The notes under the pieces: model-generated | Databases searched by the model: none | Told to the model about the DNA's origin: nothing | What the model saw: the letters and a program-made list of their open reading frames with translations, nothing else | Translations under genes and position numbers: made by a program | NCBI GenBank assembly: GCA_043813895.1 | Contig: JBDRKQ010000165.1 | Span: forward strand, 1 to 37,672 | Direction of reading: 5' to 3' | Origin: CAZTAR01 sp043813895 | GTDB taxonomy: Bacteria; Planctomycetota; Phycisphaerae; UBA1845; UTPLA1 | Length of the DNA stretch: 37,672 nt | In this document: positions 8,808 to 17,327 of the stretch, piece by piece | Layout of the letters: each line of letters opens with the position of its first letter | Numbering within the stretch: position 1 is the stretch's first letter

Positions 8808-8952
8808 TTCGGCATTCGTTCAGCTTATTTATGCGCACGCCCTAACATGGCGTTCGACCCCGGTGTCCAACGTCTACACCAGCCTGAAGCGCAAGCAGGG
8901 GTGTAACAGCAGCGTCGGCACCCTGCGGCCGACGTCGAGTACCAACGGCTAT

Positions 8953-9016
8953 GCTCCGCCGAGAGTCCCTTCTCGGCATCAACCTGAAGGCCGAGAAAGG
9001 AATCTCGGCCCAGCGA
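8953..9016. repeat. Double-hairpin repeat, family A, copy 1
   Basis: A 64-bp unit that matches the copy at 29826-29889 at 59 of 64 positions by eye. It contains gccgagagtcccttctcggc (8958-8977) and gccgagaaaggaatctcggc (8990-9009). Each is a hairpin, and the two are close to reverse complements of each other, so one long hairpin is an alternative fold. Confidence 0.85.
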
Positions 9017-9086
9017 CGCCTGGCTAATCGAGGAGCGGCGCACCACCACAGGAGAGACGTCGGCCCACCCGACACTACACAAAACC

Positions 9087-10472
9087 ATGAAGCGAGACAC
9101 TGACCCTGGCCAACCCGAGCGTACGGAAGCCCCGGCTGCCGCAGAGCCCAAACCGCAAGCCGACCGACTTCGACGGGTCTTCTTGTCCGCCGGCCTCATT
9201 TGCGCGTTCATCTGCGGGGGCGCAGTCGTCAGGCACTACCTGATCACAACCAGACCAGCCGTAGCAAGGAGCGAAATCGGCTCACTCCCGCCGCTGGTAC
9301 AGGTGCAGCGACTCGTTCTCGAGAACATCGAAGAGGAATTCCTCGGATACGGCAGCGCGCGGGCCGAGTGCGAAGCGAGCATCGCCGCCGAAGTCAACGG
9401 CTTGATCGCCGAAATCCCGGACGGAATCAAGGACGGGGCGCACGTCTCCCACGGACAGGTCCTGGTTCGAATCGACTCCCGACAGTACGATCAGCAACTC
9501 CGCAGGGCACAGGGGCTGCTCGCCGACGTCGAGGCCCAACTCAACCGCCTGGACGTCGAAAAGGAGAATGTGCAGCGATTGATCGACATCGCCGCGCAGG
9601 AAGTGAAGGTCAACCACGATGAGTACAAGCGACTCACCGATCTCTACGAGAGAGAGGTCGCTTCCAAGAAAGAATGGGACTTCGCGCGGCTGGCCTATCA
9701 GCGCGCCTCGCGGGAATCACAATCCCTCGAAAACGAGCGAGCCCTAATCGAACCACGCAAAGCCATTCAGGCCGCCGCCCGAATTGCCCGGACAGCCGAG
9801 GTCGAACTTGCCAGACTCGACGTTCAACGCTGCACGGTCAAGGCCCCGTTCGCAGGCCAGCTCCAGGAGTTGCTCGTCAAGATGGGAGACCGTGTGGGCA
9901 TCGGGGGCCCCATCGCGCGAATGATCGACCCGCGCCGAATCGAGGTACCCATCGAGCTGCCGCTGGGCGTGCATCCTCGCCTCAGCGTCGGAGCGGCCTG
10001 CTCACTCACGGTCGACAGCATGCCGGGCGTCCGATGGCAGCTCCCCGTCAGCCGCATCGCACCGATCGCGGACGCTCGCAGCCGCACCTTCACCGTCTTC
10101 GTCGAGGTCGACAACGCGAACCAGGCCGTCCCGATGGTGCCCGGGTTCTTCCTCACGGCGCGGATCGCAGGACCCATGATATGCGACACCTTTGTGATTC
10201 CGCGCGGCGCAATCGTGCAGGACCACGTTTTCGTTCTTGAAGGCGACATCGCCAGACTGCGGTCGGTTGAAGCGCGGGCGCTCGTCGGAGACAGGGCCGT
10301 TATCGCTGGCCAACTGTCACCGGGCGACAAAGTGGTTTTGACCAACATGGATCGGCTTTTCGACGGGGCCAAGGTCCGCCTCAACACCACCGACGCCACG
10401 ACCGAAACAGCCCCCGAGGTAGGCAGAGCTCCTGGCCAAGAGGCGCAGGGCGAAACGGAGGCCGGGTCATGA
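9087..10472 (+). CDS. RND efflux periplasmic adaptor (membrane fusion protein)
   Basis: A 461-residue HlyD/AcrA-type adaptor. It has a cytoplasmic N-terminus of about 30 residues, one membrane anchor (about 31-53, VFLSAGLICAFICGGAVV) and a split biotinyl-lipoyl domain with VNGLIAEIPDGIKDGAHVSH and, after the hairpin, CTVKAPFAGQLQELLVKMGD. Between these halves is a long alpha-helical hairpin rich in Glu, Arg and Leu. A beta-barrel with the segment RTFTVFVEVDNANQAV follows. The protein links the inner membrane pump to an outer membrane channel. It overlaps the pump gene by 4 bp (ATGA at 10469), so translation is coupled. No TolC-like gene lies in the window. The Shine-Dalgarno of the ATG at 9087 is weak. 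Confidence 0.95.
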   Translation: MKRDTDPGQPERTEAPAAAEPKPQADRLRRVFLSAGLICAFICGGAVVRHYLITTRPAVARSEIGSLPPLVQVQRLVLENIEEEFLGYGSARAECEASIAAEVNGLIAEIPDGIKDGAHVSHGQVLVRIDSRQYDQQLRRAQGLLADVEAQLNRLDVEKENVQRLIDIAAQEVKVNHDEYKRLTDLYEREVASKKEWDFARLAYQRASRESQSLENERALIEPRKAIQAAARIARTAEVELARLDVQRCTVKAPFAGQLQELLVKMGDRVGIGGPIARMIDPRRIEVPIELPLGVHPRLSVGAACSLTVDSMPGVRWQLPVSRIAPIADARSRTFTVFVEVDNANQAVPMVPGFFLTARIAGPMICDTFVIPRGAIVQDHVFVLEGDIARLRSVEARALVGDRAVIAGQLSPGDKVVLTNMDRLFDGAKVRLNTTDATTETAPEVGRAPGQEAQGETEAGS

Positions 10473-13400
10473 CCTCTCTGCCGCGGTTCAGCGTGCACAA
10501 CCCGGTCCTCGTCAACCTCCTTATGATGTCCATCTTGGTCGGCGGGGTATACAGCGCGTTCACGCTCGTGCGGGAGATGTTTCCCGAGAGCAACCCGAAC
10601 CAGGTGCAAATCACCACACTCTATCCCGGGGCCACGCCTGCGGAGGTCGAGAAGGGTATCTCGATCAAGATCGAGGAGGTCATCAAGGATATCGACGGCG
10701 TCGAAGAGATCCGAACCATCAACGGAGAAGGCCTCAGCGCGATCAGCGCCGTCCTTTACAGCAGCGTCGACGACGTGGACCAGGTCGTCACCGACATCAA
10801 GGCCGCCATCGATACGATCCCTCGAGATGAATTCCCCGAAGACGCCAAGGAACCGCAGGTCGTCAAGTTCGAGCCGATACTGCCCGTCATCATCGTCGCC
10901 TTCTATGGCGATCTGGACGACGAAACACTCAAAGATATGGGTAAGAGAATCCGAGACGAGCTCCTCGAAATCCCGGGCATCACCAAGGTCCTCCTTCAAG
11001 GCACCCGCAAAGATGAGATCAGCGTCGAGGTGCATCCCGATAAGCTCGTCGAATACGGCCTCTCCTTCATGGAGGTCTCCGATGCCATCGCCCGCGCAAA
11101 CCTCGACCTGCCCGGCGGGCAAATCAAAACGAGCGAGGCGAACGTCTCCGTCCGGACTCTCGGCGAAGAGGACCAGGCCCCCCCTATCGGTCAGATCATT
11201 GTCCGAAGCGACACCAGCGGGAAGGTCATCCGCCTCCACGAGATCGCCGACGTCGTGGACACCTTCGAGGACGCGGACGTCGTCTCCCGGTTCAACGCCA
11301 GACCCGCCGTCACCGTCACCGTCAGCAAAACGCCGTCCCAGGACGCCATCGACATCGCACGCAAGGTCAAGGCCCTCGTCGCCGGCAAGACGGGGCAACC
11401 GCTCGAGCGCGACTGGATAGAACGCCTGAAGCATCTGTTGCACTTCACCGATGAGAAGGAAATCCAAACGGTCTACGACCGCGCGGTCAATTCGCCCTAC
11501 CCCCCCATCGGCGAACTCAAGACTGCGACCAACCTGGCACGCTTCATCGAAAGCCGTCTCGACCTCCTCACGCGCAACGGCGCCTGGGGACTCACGTTCG
11601 TCTTCCTGTCGCTGCTGCTGTTCCTCAATTGGCGCGTCGCGTTTTGGGTCATGATGGGGCTGCTGCTGTCGGTCCTCGGGACGCTCATCGCAATGAACGT
11701 GTTGGGCTACACACTCAACCTCATCAGCATGTTCGGGCTCATCGTGGTGCTGGGACTGCTCGTGGACGATGCCATCATTGTCGGCGAGCATGTATTCAGC
11801 CGAGTGGAAAAGGGCGAGGAACCCAAGCTCGCGGCAATTGCCGGCACCGAGGCCGTCACCTGGCCCGTCGTCTGTGCGATCACCACGACGATCGTCGCCT
11901 TCGCGCCGCTCATTTTCATCGAAGGCCGCATGGGCGATTTCATGGGAGTCCTGCCGGTCATCGTACTGTGCGCGCTGAGCGTCTCGCTTTTCGAAGCCCT
12001 CTCGATTCTGCCGTCGCATCTCGCCGAGTGGCTCCGGCCGCACAAGCACCCGGAGAAAGAAACGGCCGCCAACCGGTTCCGCGGCGTTGCGGCGAGAGTC
12101 CGCGATGCACAAACATTTTTTCTGCGGCACATGCTCTACGCGAGATACGACCGGCTGCTCAGGGCGTGCGTGACACATCGATACGTCACGCTTGCCGGCA
12201 TGACCGGGATTCTCATCGCGGCGATTGGTCTGATCGAGGGCGGCCGACTGCCAATCGTGTTCATTCAGAAGATGGACTCCGAGACGCTGTTGGCAGGCCT
12301 CGAGATGCCGGTCGGCACGCCCACGGCGCGCACGCAGGCTGCCATGCAAACCGTGGAGGAAGCCACGATCGTTCTGCCGGAACTCGACGCCATGTACACG
12401 CTGTTGGGCGCACAGTACAGCGCGACCGGAGGTACCCCCTCGCTGGCCTCGCACCTTGGCCAGGCCATCGTCGAACTCAAGCCAATCGAACAGCGGGATC
12501 GAAACAGCGAAGAGATAATCCGCGAACTCCGAGAGAAGACGCGCAACATCCCCGGCGCAAACTCCCTGAAGTACGGCGCCGTACACGGCGGACCGGGCGG
12601 AGACGCCATCAACATCGAAATCGCCGGCGAAGAGCTGGAAGACCTCCTGGCCGTCGCGTCGCTCATCAAACAGCGCCTGCGCGAGTTTGAAGGCGTCTTC
12701 GACATCGAGGACGATTTTGACGCAGGCAGACGAGAGATCAAGATCGAGCTGCTCGACTCCGCGAGGGCCCTCGGCCTGACAACGCAATCTCTCGCAACGC
12801 AGGTCCGCGCGGCCTTCTACGGCCTCGAATCACGCATCCTCCAACGCGACCGTGAAGACGTGAAGATCATGGTGCGTCACCCGGAAGCCTGTCGCCGCCG
12901 CGTTTACGACGTTGAGTCCATGCGGATCGCGACGCCCGGCGGCACACTGGTGCCATTCACCGAAGTCGCCAGGCTCGAGGAAGGACAGGCCTACGCGACC
13001 ATTCGCCGCAAGGATCAGCGAAGAACGGTCACCGTCACCGCTGACGTCGACGAGGGCATCGCCAACTCCCGCGAAATCACGGGCTCCCTCGGCGAGGACT
13101 TCCCGCAAATCGAGCGGGCCTACCCAGGCGTTCAACTGGAATTCGGCGGCCAAAACCGCGAGTTCGCCAAATCCTTCGGCTCGTTGAAAAAGGACTTCGC
13201 GATCGCGATCCTGCTGATTTACGTCATCCTCGCGGGCCTGTTCCGGAGCTACGTCCAACCGCTGATCGTCATGTGCGCGATACCGTTCGGCCTGATCGGC
13301 GTGGCAGCCGGGCACTACGTCCTGGGCTACCCCATCACGATCCTGTCCCTTATTGGGCTCGTCGCGCTCACCGGCATCGTGGTCAACGACTCGCTCATCC

Positions 13401-13720
13401 TCGTGGACTTCATCAACCGCCGCAGACGTGAAGGCGCCGACGTGTACGACGCCGTGATCGACGGCGGCCGCGCGCGGGTACGCGCCATCCTCCTAACGTC
13501 CATCACGACCATACTCGGCCTCGCGCCCCTATTGACGGAAACCTCCTTCCAAGCGAAGTTCCTCATCCCGATGGGCATCTCGATCGCCGCCGGCCTGGCA
13601 TTCGCGACCGTGCTCACCTTGATCGGCGTACCGTCCCTCTACATGATCAGCATAGACGCCAAGCGCGCGCTGGCGCGATTCCGCACGACATTCCTGGGTG
13701 TGGAGGCCGCCGCACATTAG
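10469..13720 (+). CDS. RND-family efflux pump (HAE1/AcrB-like)
   Basis: A 1083-residue inner membrane proton-driven exporter of usual RND length. It has N-terminal helix TM1 (VLVNLLMMSILVGGVYSAF), a porter domain, and a TM2-6 block with GLLVDDAIIVGEHV carrying the paired Asp residues (433-434) of the proton relay. A second porter domain follows, then TM7-12 with VALTGIVVNDSLILVDF. The porter region after about 310 holds a short insert (LERDWIERLKHLLHFTDEKE) not typical of AcrB. The substrate is unknown; the hydrophobic signature does not suggest the CusA metal exporters, since I saw no Met-rich channel. It is coupled to the adaptor gene upstream and is followed by a hairpin-rich convergent spacer. 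Confidence 0.95.
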   Translation: MTSLPRFSVHNPVLVNLLMMSILVGGVYSAFTLVREMFPESNPNQVQITTLYPGATPAEVEKGISIKIEEVIKDIDGVEEIRTINGEGLSAISAVLYSSVDDVDQVVTDIKAAIDTIPRDEFPEDAKEPQVVKFEPILPVIIVAFYGDLDDETLKDMGKRIRDELLEIPGITKVLLQGTRKDEISVEVHPDKLVEYGLSFMEVSDAIARANLDLPGGQIKTSEANVSVRTLGEEDQAPPIGQIIVRSDTSGKVIRLHEIADVVDTFEDADVVSRFNARPAVTVTVSKTPSQDAIDIARKVKALVAGKTGQPLERDWIERLKHLLHFTDEKEIQTVYDRAVNSPYPPIGELKTATNLARFIESRLDLLTRNGAWGLTFVFLSLLLFLNWRVAFWVMMGLLLSVLGTLIAMNVLGYTLNLISMFGLIVVLGLLVDDAIIVGEHVFSRVEKGEEPKLAAIAGTEAVTWPVVCAITTTIVAFAPLIFIEGRMGDFMGVLPVIVLCALSVSLFEALSILPSHLAEWLRPHKHPEKETAANRFRGVAARVRDAQTFFLRHMLYARYDRLLRACVTHRYVTLAGMTGILIAAIGLIEGGRLPIVFIQKMDSETLLAGLEMPVGTPTARTQAAMQTVEEATIVLPELDAMYTLLGAQYSATGGTPSLASHLGQAIVELKPIEQRDRNSEEIIRELREKTRNIPGANSLKYGAVHGGPGGDAINIEIAGEELEDLLAVASLIKQRLREFEGVFDIEDDFDAGRREIKIELLDSARALGLTTQSLATQVRAAFYGLESRILQRDREDVKIMVRHPEACRRRVYDVESMRIATPGGTLVPFTEVARLEEGQAYATIRRKDQRRTVTVTADVDEGIANSREITGSLGEDFPQIERAYPGVQLEFGGQNREFAKSFGSLKKDFAIAILLIYVILAGLFRSYVQPLIVMCAIPFGLIGVAAGHYVLGYPITILSLIGLVALTGIVVNDSLILVDFINRRRREGADVYDAVIDGGRARVRAILLTSITTILGLAPLLTETSFQAKFLIPMGISIAAGLAFATVLTLIGVPSLYMISIDAKRALARFRTTFLGVEAAAH

Positions 13721-13745
13721 AGCGGTTCATCAAAGCTCGAATGGT

Positions 13746-13880
13746 CAAAGAAACACGTCGTGTTTCTTTGAAGCCCACGGATTGCGATCCGTGGGCGTGG
13801 CCCGGCGCCACTGGCGGATTGCCCGCCAGTGTATTGTGCCACACTTCGCTCGCGGCGGAAGGCCGCGCCATGCCACATTC
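13746..13880. repeat. Run of hairpins in the convergent spacer, likely bidirectional terminator
   Basis: Three strong stems follow one another: caaagaaacac/gtgtttctttg (13746-13770, 3-nt loop), gcccacggat/atccgtgggc (13773-13796, 4-nt loop) and cactggcgg/ccgccagtg (13809-13831). From 13835 a tgtgccacactt...catgccacattc segment resembles the block at 29897-29944 (family C). The run fills the space between the convergent pump and glycosyltransferase genes and slightly overlaps the end of the latter. No long T-run is present, so termination is an inference from position. Confidence 0.7.
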
Positions 13881-15141
13881 AATCGCCAGCCGTTCCGCCT
13901 CGGCGCAGCACGCGCGTCTCCGTCGGGGAGATAAGTTCATAGAGCGTCTTTCGCCACGTGAATCGGCGCGACACGCCCGAAGAAACCAACAACGCCAAAT
14001 GAAGCAGGCCCGTCAGGCTGACTCCGCCGACGTCCCACCAGAAATCCAGCCATGTCCAGGCGGGCGGCCGGAGCACCTTCCGGATGGCCAGTTGCCGCAC
14101 GAGCGCCTTGCCGGATGCTAGCGCGAGCACGAGCATCCACCCTGCGAATGCCGCGATCGTGACGGCCGGACCGCCCACCCAACCCAGCAGCGAGGCGAAG
14201 AAGAGTGCCGCCGCCGCCGTCCCGCCGACGACGAAGTTCAGACACAGCGTGAACCCCGCCCGCCATATCTCAGGCACATACACCCGCGTGATGATAAGTT
14301 GGCGTCGGGCAAACACCCAGAAGTCCCGCAGTGTGGTGCTATCCTCGCTCGGGATGAGTGCCTGCGGGACGAAGCGGATGATCTTGCCCGCGCGTCGGGC
14401 CGCCAGTGTAATCGGGTAGTCATCGGTGAGGGACGTGGACCAGTGCTTCGAAATCTCGAAGGCCTCGAAGGTCTTCCGCAGGATCGCCGTCGCCCCGCCC
14501 CAGGAGAAGTTGAGCTTCTCGTCGCTGAGCAGCGTGACGGTGGCCGCGTTCCAATTGCATCGCAGGCCCTCCGCGAACCCGCCCCGGGCGGAATACCACC
14601 GATAGCCCGTCGTCGCGCCGACCGTCTCATCCTCGAGCGGCGCGACCATATGACCGAGCCAGTCTTCACCGGGCACGGCATCCGAATCGAGGAACGCGAA
14701 GACCTCTCGATCCGGTGACACTTCTTCTACCGCGGCCAGCAGATTATGCACCTTCTGCGAACGCCCCTCGGTGAGACCGGCAACGACGCGGCGATGTGGC
14801 AGCGAGGCCCAGTCGTCGATCCACTCACCGACCGCCGCGTAGGCCGGGTCCTCTTCTGATTCAAACGTGAAGATGACTTCATAGTCCGCGTAGTTCTGAC
14901 ACTGCAAGGCCTGCACCGTCTGCCGGAGTTCGTCGTCAATGCCGCAGCACGGAAGAACCACCGCCGCCTTGGGCTGGTACTTGAAACGCCCGCTCTCGTC
15001 CGCCAGGTCCGGCGCGCGGTCGACCCTCTCCGAAACGTATCTGTGGAAGCGCACGCCCTGCCACAGAGCGCAGCTTCCCTGGATGACAGTGAGCGTCCAG
15101 AGGACCAGAGCGACAAGGCAGATGGCGAGTTCGAGACTCAT
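13879..15141 (-). CDS. Membrane glycosyltransferase, GT2 superfamily, ceramide glucosyltransferase-like
   Basis: A 420-residue protein with an N-terminal helix (ELAICLVALVLWTLTVIQGS), a cytoplasmic GT-A domain and several C-terminal helices. Features seen: AAVVLPCCGIDDEL, the D1 region FTFESEEDPAY, FLDSDAVPGEDWLGHM (metal-binding DxD-like) and STSLTDDYPITL (acceptor or base Asp). After these, RRQLIITR stands where the (Q/R)xxRW motif is expected in the ceramide glucosyltransferase/HpnI type. The family adds sugars to lipid acceptors at the membrane. The acceptor here is unknown. The start at 15141 overlaps the stop of the upstream K+ channel gene (ATGA), so the two are translationally coupled. 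Confidence 0.85.
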   Translation of the reverse strand: MSLELAICLVALVLWTLTVIQGSCALWQGVRFHRYVSERVDRAPDLADESGRFKYQPKAAVVLPCCGIDDELRQTVQALQCQNYADYEVIFTFESEEDPAYAAVGEWIDDWASLPHRRVVAGLTEGRSQKVHNLLAAVEEVSPDREVFAFLDSDAVPGEDWLGHMVAPLEDETVGATTGYRWYSARGGFAEGLRCNWNAATVTLLSDEKLNFSWGGATAILRKTFEAFEISKHWSTSLTDDYPITLAARRAGKIIRFVPQALIPSEDSTTLRDFWVFARRQLIITRVYVPEIWRAGFTLCLNFVVGGTAAAALFFASLLGWVGGPAVTIAAFAGWMLVLALASGKALVRQLAIRKVLRPPAWTWLDFWWDVGGVSLTGLLHLALLVSSGVSRRFTWRKTLYELISPTETRVLRRGGTAGD

Positions 15142-16142
15142 GAGGCGTCTTCGATGCCAAGCTTGCGCAGCGCCTCGGCAATGCCAGCCGGTCCGATAAC
15201 AACCAGTGAATCGCCGCCGTGGATCATGGCCTCCGCGCCCGGGTTTACCGCCGTCGATCCGTCGTTCCTTCTGATTGCGATGATCGTCGCGTTGACCCGC
15301 TTCCGCAGGTGTAGGTCGCTCAGTGGTCGCCCCGCGAGCTTGGAGCCCGCCGGAACATTCACCTCCTCGATCTCCCATTCCAGGCCTGACGTGGTAATGT
15401 CAACCACGTGTGCCACGGCGGGCCGCGACAGAAGATTGGCCATCCTCATCGCACCGATCGCATGAGGACAGACGACGTGCGTGGCGCCGGCCCGCTTGAG
15501 CTTCGGTTCGGAATCGTGAAACTCGGCCCGCGCGATGATCGGGATGTCTTTGCGCAAATTGGCTGCGCTCAGCGTGACGAAGACGTTCGCGGCGTCGCCG
15601 CCCATCGCCGCAACGAGCCCCCCCGCCCGGTCGATGCCCGCCTGGCGAAGGGTGTCGTCATCCGTGGCGTCGGCCAGCACGTACGGGACACCATCCTCCT
15701 CGGCGAGCATAGTACGCCGGTCGTCCGTCTCGATGACGACAACCTTCTTGCCCTGGCTCCGCAGACGATCACCGATCAGCTTCCCCATGCGGCCGTATCC
15801 GCAAATGATGAAGTGGCCGTCAAGTTTTGCGATTTTGTCTTCCAATTTGCGCCTCCCCAGGATCCCCCGGATTTCGCCGCTCACCATCAAGGCCGCTAAC
15901 GTCGCGAAAGCGAGTGTGACCGAAGCCCAGCCGAAGACGATGACCACCGCGGTCCACGTCCGCCCTCCATCGCTCAGCTCCCAAACCTCCGTGTACCCCA
16001 CCGTGGAAATCGTGATGATGGTCATGTAGGCCGCCTGGCCCACCGTGATCCCTTCTTCCACGCTCATGTAGCCGGCCGTGCCCACGACGAACACGATCGG
16101 CAGCGCCAGAAGAGCCCAGAACAATCTCTTGCGTACGCGCAT
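15138..16142 (-). CDS. Two-helix potassium channel with RCK (TrkA-N and TrkA-C) domains
   Basis: A 334-residue protein from the ATG at 16142. An in-frame GTG at 16166 is an alternative, and neither has a strong Shine-Dalgarno. The order is TM1 (about 8-27), pore helix and selectivity filter STVGYTEV (TVGY at 47-50), TM2 (about 60-82), a Rossmann RCK domain with HFIICGYGRMGKLIGDRL and VVVIETDDRR, then a TrkA-C domain (SKLAGRPLSDLHL and GDSLVVIGP). This is the MthK/Kch-like layout, a ligand-gated K+ channel in the inner membrane. The acidic VIETD end of beta-2 suggests NAD binding. The gene is coupled by 4 bp to the downstream glycosyltransferase. Confidence 0.93.
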   Translation of the reverse strand: MRVRKRLFWALLALPIVFVVGTAGYMSVEEGITVGQAAYMTIITISTVGYTEVWELSDGGRTWTAVVIVFGWASVTLAFATLAALMVSGEIRGILGRRKLEDKIAKLDGHFIICGYGRMGKLIGDRLRSQGKKVVVIETDDRRTMLAEEDGVPYVLADATDDDTLRQAGIDRAGGLVAAMGGDAANVFVTLSAANLRKDIPIIARAEFHDSEPKLKRAGATHVVCPHAIGAMRMANLLSRPAVAHVVDITTSGLEWEIEEVNVPAGSKLAGRPLSDLHLRKRVNATIIAIRRNDGSTAVNPGAEAMIHGGDSLVVIGPAGIAEALRKLGIEDAS

Positions 16143-16355
16143 GTGGGAATCCCAGGCGACCAACACCGATCGCGACGCGTTGCATGTTACTCACCTCGGC
16201 CGCGCCGCTCAATCCGGCTTAATCTCTGCCGCCCGAACGGGGTCCGTGACAGACTCGGCGGGGCGCGTCAGTCCCGCGAGATGCTGCGTCGCCTCCGTTG
16301 GCTTGGATTCCTCGACAGAAGACAGGTGCATCCGCGCGTAATGCTGTTTGATCGA

Positions 16356-17327
16356 TCAGTCGGGCTGGAAGGCGCTCAGGGCCGATCCGATGAAACCGGC
16401 ATCATTCCCCAGCCTGGCGATTCGGATTTCCGGCGAAGCCCCGAGCATGCCCGACGAAACCTCCTCAAGAGCCTGCACGACCGGCTGTCTGAGTCGCTCA
16501 CCGGCTCCGCTGAGCCCTCCCGCCAACACGATGCGCTCCACGTTCAACATGTGCTGGATGTTTGCGCAGGCGATCGCGAGATAGCGGCACGCCTCCGTCC
16601 AAACGAAAGTCGCGACCGGGTCTCCCGCCGCGAAGGCCTCCGCGATCATCTCGGCGCGGATCGGCTGACCGCGGTCGCGGATGTCCTTCAAGCATGACGG
16701 TTCCCCGGCCTCGACGGCCTCCATCGCGCGAATGGCGATGTTCGTTGCGGACGCATAGGCCTCCAGGCAGCCCATTTGCCCGCACTTGCAGCGCCGGCCG
16801 CCTGCGTGGACGATCATGTGCCCCAACTCGCCGCCGTTTTCGTACGCGCCATGCCACAGGCGCCCGTCGAGAATCAGCCCGCCGCCGATGCCAGTGCCGA
16901 GGGTCAGCATCGCCATATCCCGAATGCCGCTGCCGGCGCCGCAGAGATACTCTCCGAGTGCCGCGTTGTTCGCATCGTTATCGAGGATGACGCGCAGGCC
17001 CGTCGCCGCACCGAGTCGGTCCACGATGGGAACATCCCGCCAGCCGGGGAGATTCGGCGGGGATATCACGATGCCGCGTTGGCGACTCAAGGTACCAGGC
17101 ATCCCGAGGCCCACCGTTTGCAGTGGGTCCACCTCACCAACCGACGGGCTGCGAAGCTCATCGATCAGACGCACCATATTACCAATGACGTGATCGACGC
17201 CGCGGTCCGTCTCGGTAGCCATCGTCGCACGGGCCAACACCTCGCCCGCAGCCGTCACCAGACCGGCCTTGATGGCCGTCCCGCCGACGTCGAGTCCGAT
17301 CGCAGCCTTCCGCTTTTGCTCAGTCAT
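16356..17327 (-). CDS. ROK-family sugar kinase (glucokinase-like)
   Basis: A 323-residue protein of normal ROK length. IGLDVGGTAIKAGLV is the phosphate-1 motif. LDNDANNAALGEY carries the catalytic Asp, TLGTGIGGGLILDG is phosphate-2, and ENGGELGHMIV precedes the zinc motif CKCGQMGCLEAYAS with its conserved cysteines. The C-terminal adenosine motif is IVLAGGLSGAGERL. It most likely phosphorylates glucose or a related hexose in the cytoplasm. No DNA-binding domain is present, so it is a kinase and not a ROK repressor. The ATG at 17327 overlaps the tatD stop by 4 bp, placing it last in the rpsP operon. Confidence 0.93.
   Translation of the reverse strand: MTEQKRKAAIGLDVGGTAIKAGLVTAAGEVLARATMATETDRGVDHVIGNMVRLIDELRSPSVGEVDPLQTVGLGMPGTLSRQRGIVISPPNLPGWRDVPIVDRLGAATGLRVILDNDANNAALGEYLCGAGSGIRDMAMLTLGTGIGGGLILDGRLWHGAYENGGELGHMIVHAGGRRCKCGQMGCLEAYASATNIAIRAMEAVEAGEPSCLKDIRDRGQPIRAEMIAEAFAAGDPVATFVWTEACRYLAIACANIQHMLNVERIVLAGGLSGAGERLRQPVVQALEEVSSGMLGASPEIRIARLGNDAGFIGSALSAFQPD

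Larger units (their letters stand above)
8702..9086. other. 385-bp gap filled mainly by two palindromic repeats
   Basis: It contains the elements at 8754-8807 and 8953-9016, described separately. The remaining sequence shows no ORF with a start signal. No clear promoter for the downstream RND genes was identified. Confidence 0.55.

Noticed and set aside
8702..9086. Insertion sequence remnant in the gap
   Set aside because: Palindromes are present but there is no transposase fragment, and target-site duplications could not be recognised.
9824..12787. A 987-codon open frame on the minus strand
   Set aside because: It lies wholly opposite the adaptor and RND pump genes, whose proteins have clear motifs. 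Its translation is low-complexity Asp/Arg/Val-rich with no domain. Long antisense frames are expected in high-GC genes.
13738..13935. Short open frames over the hairpin run (for example one containing KETRRVSLK)
   Set aside because: They are translations of the palindromic repeats, with no ribosome binding site. Such frames are often mis-annotated as small proteins.
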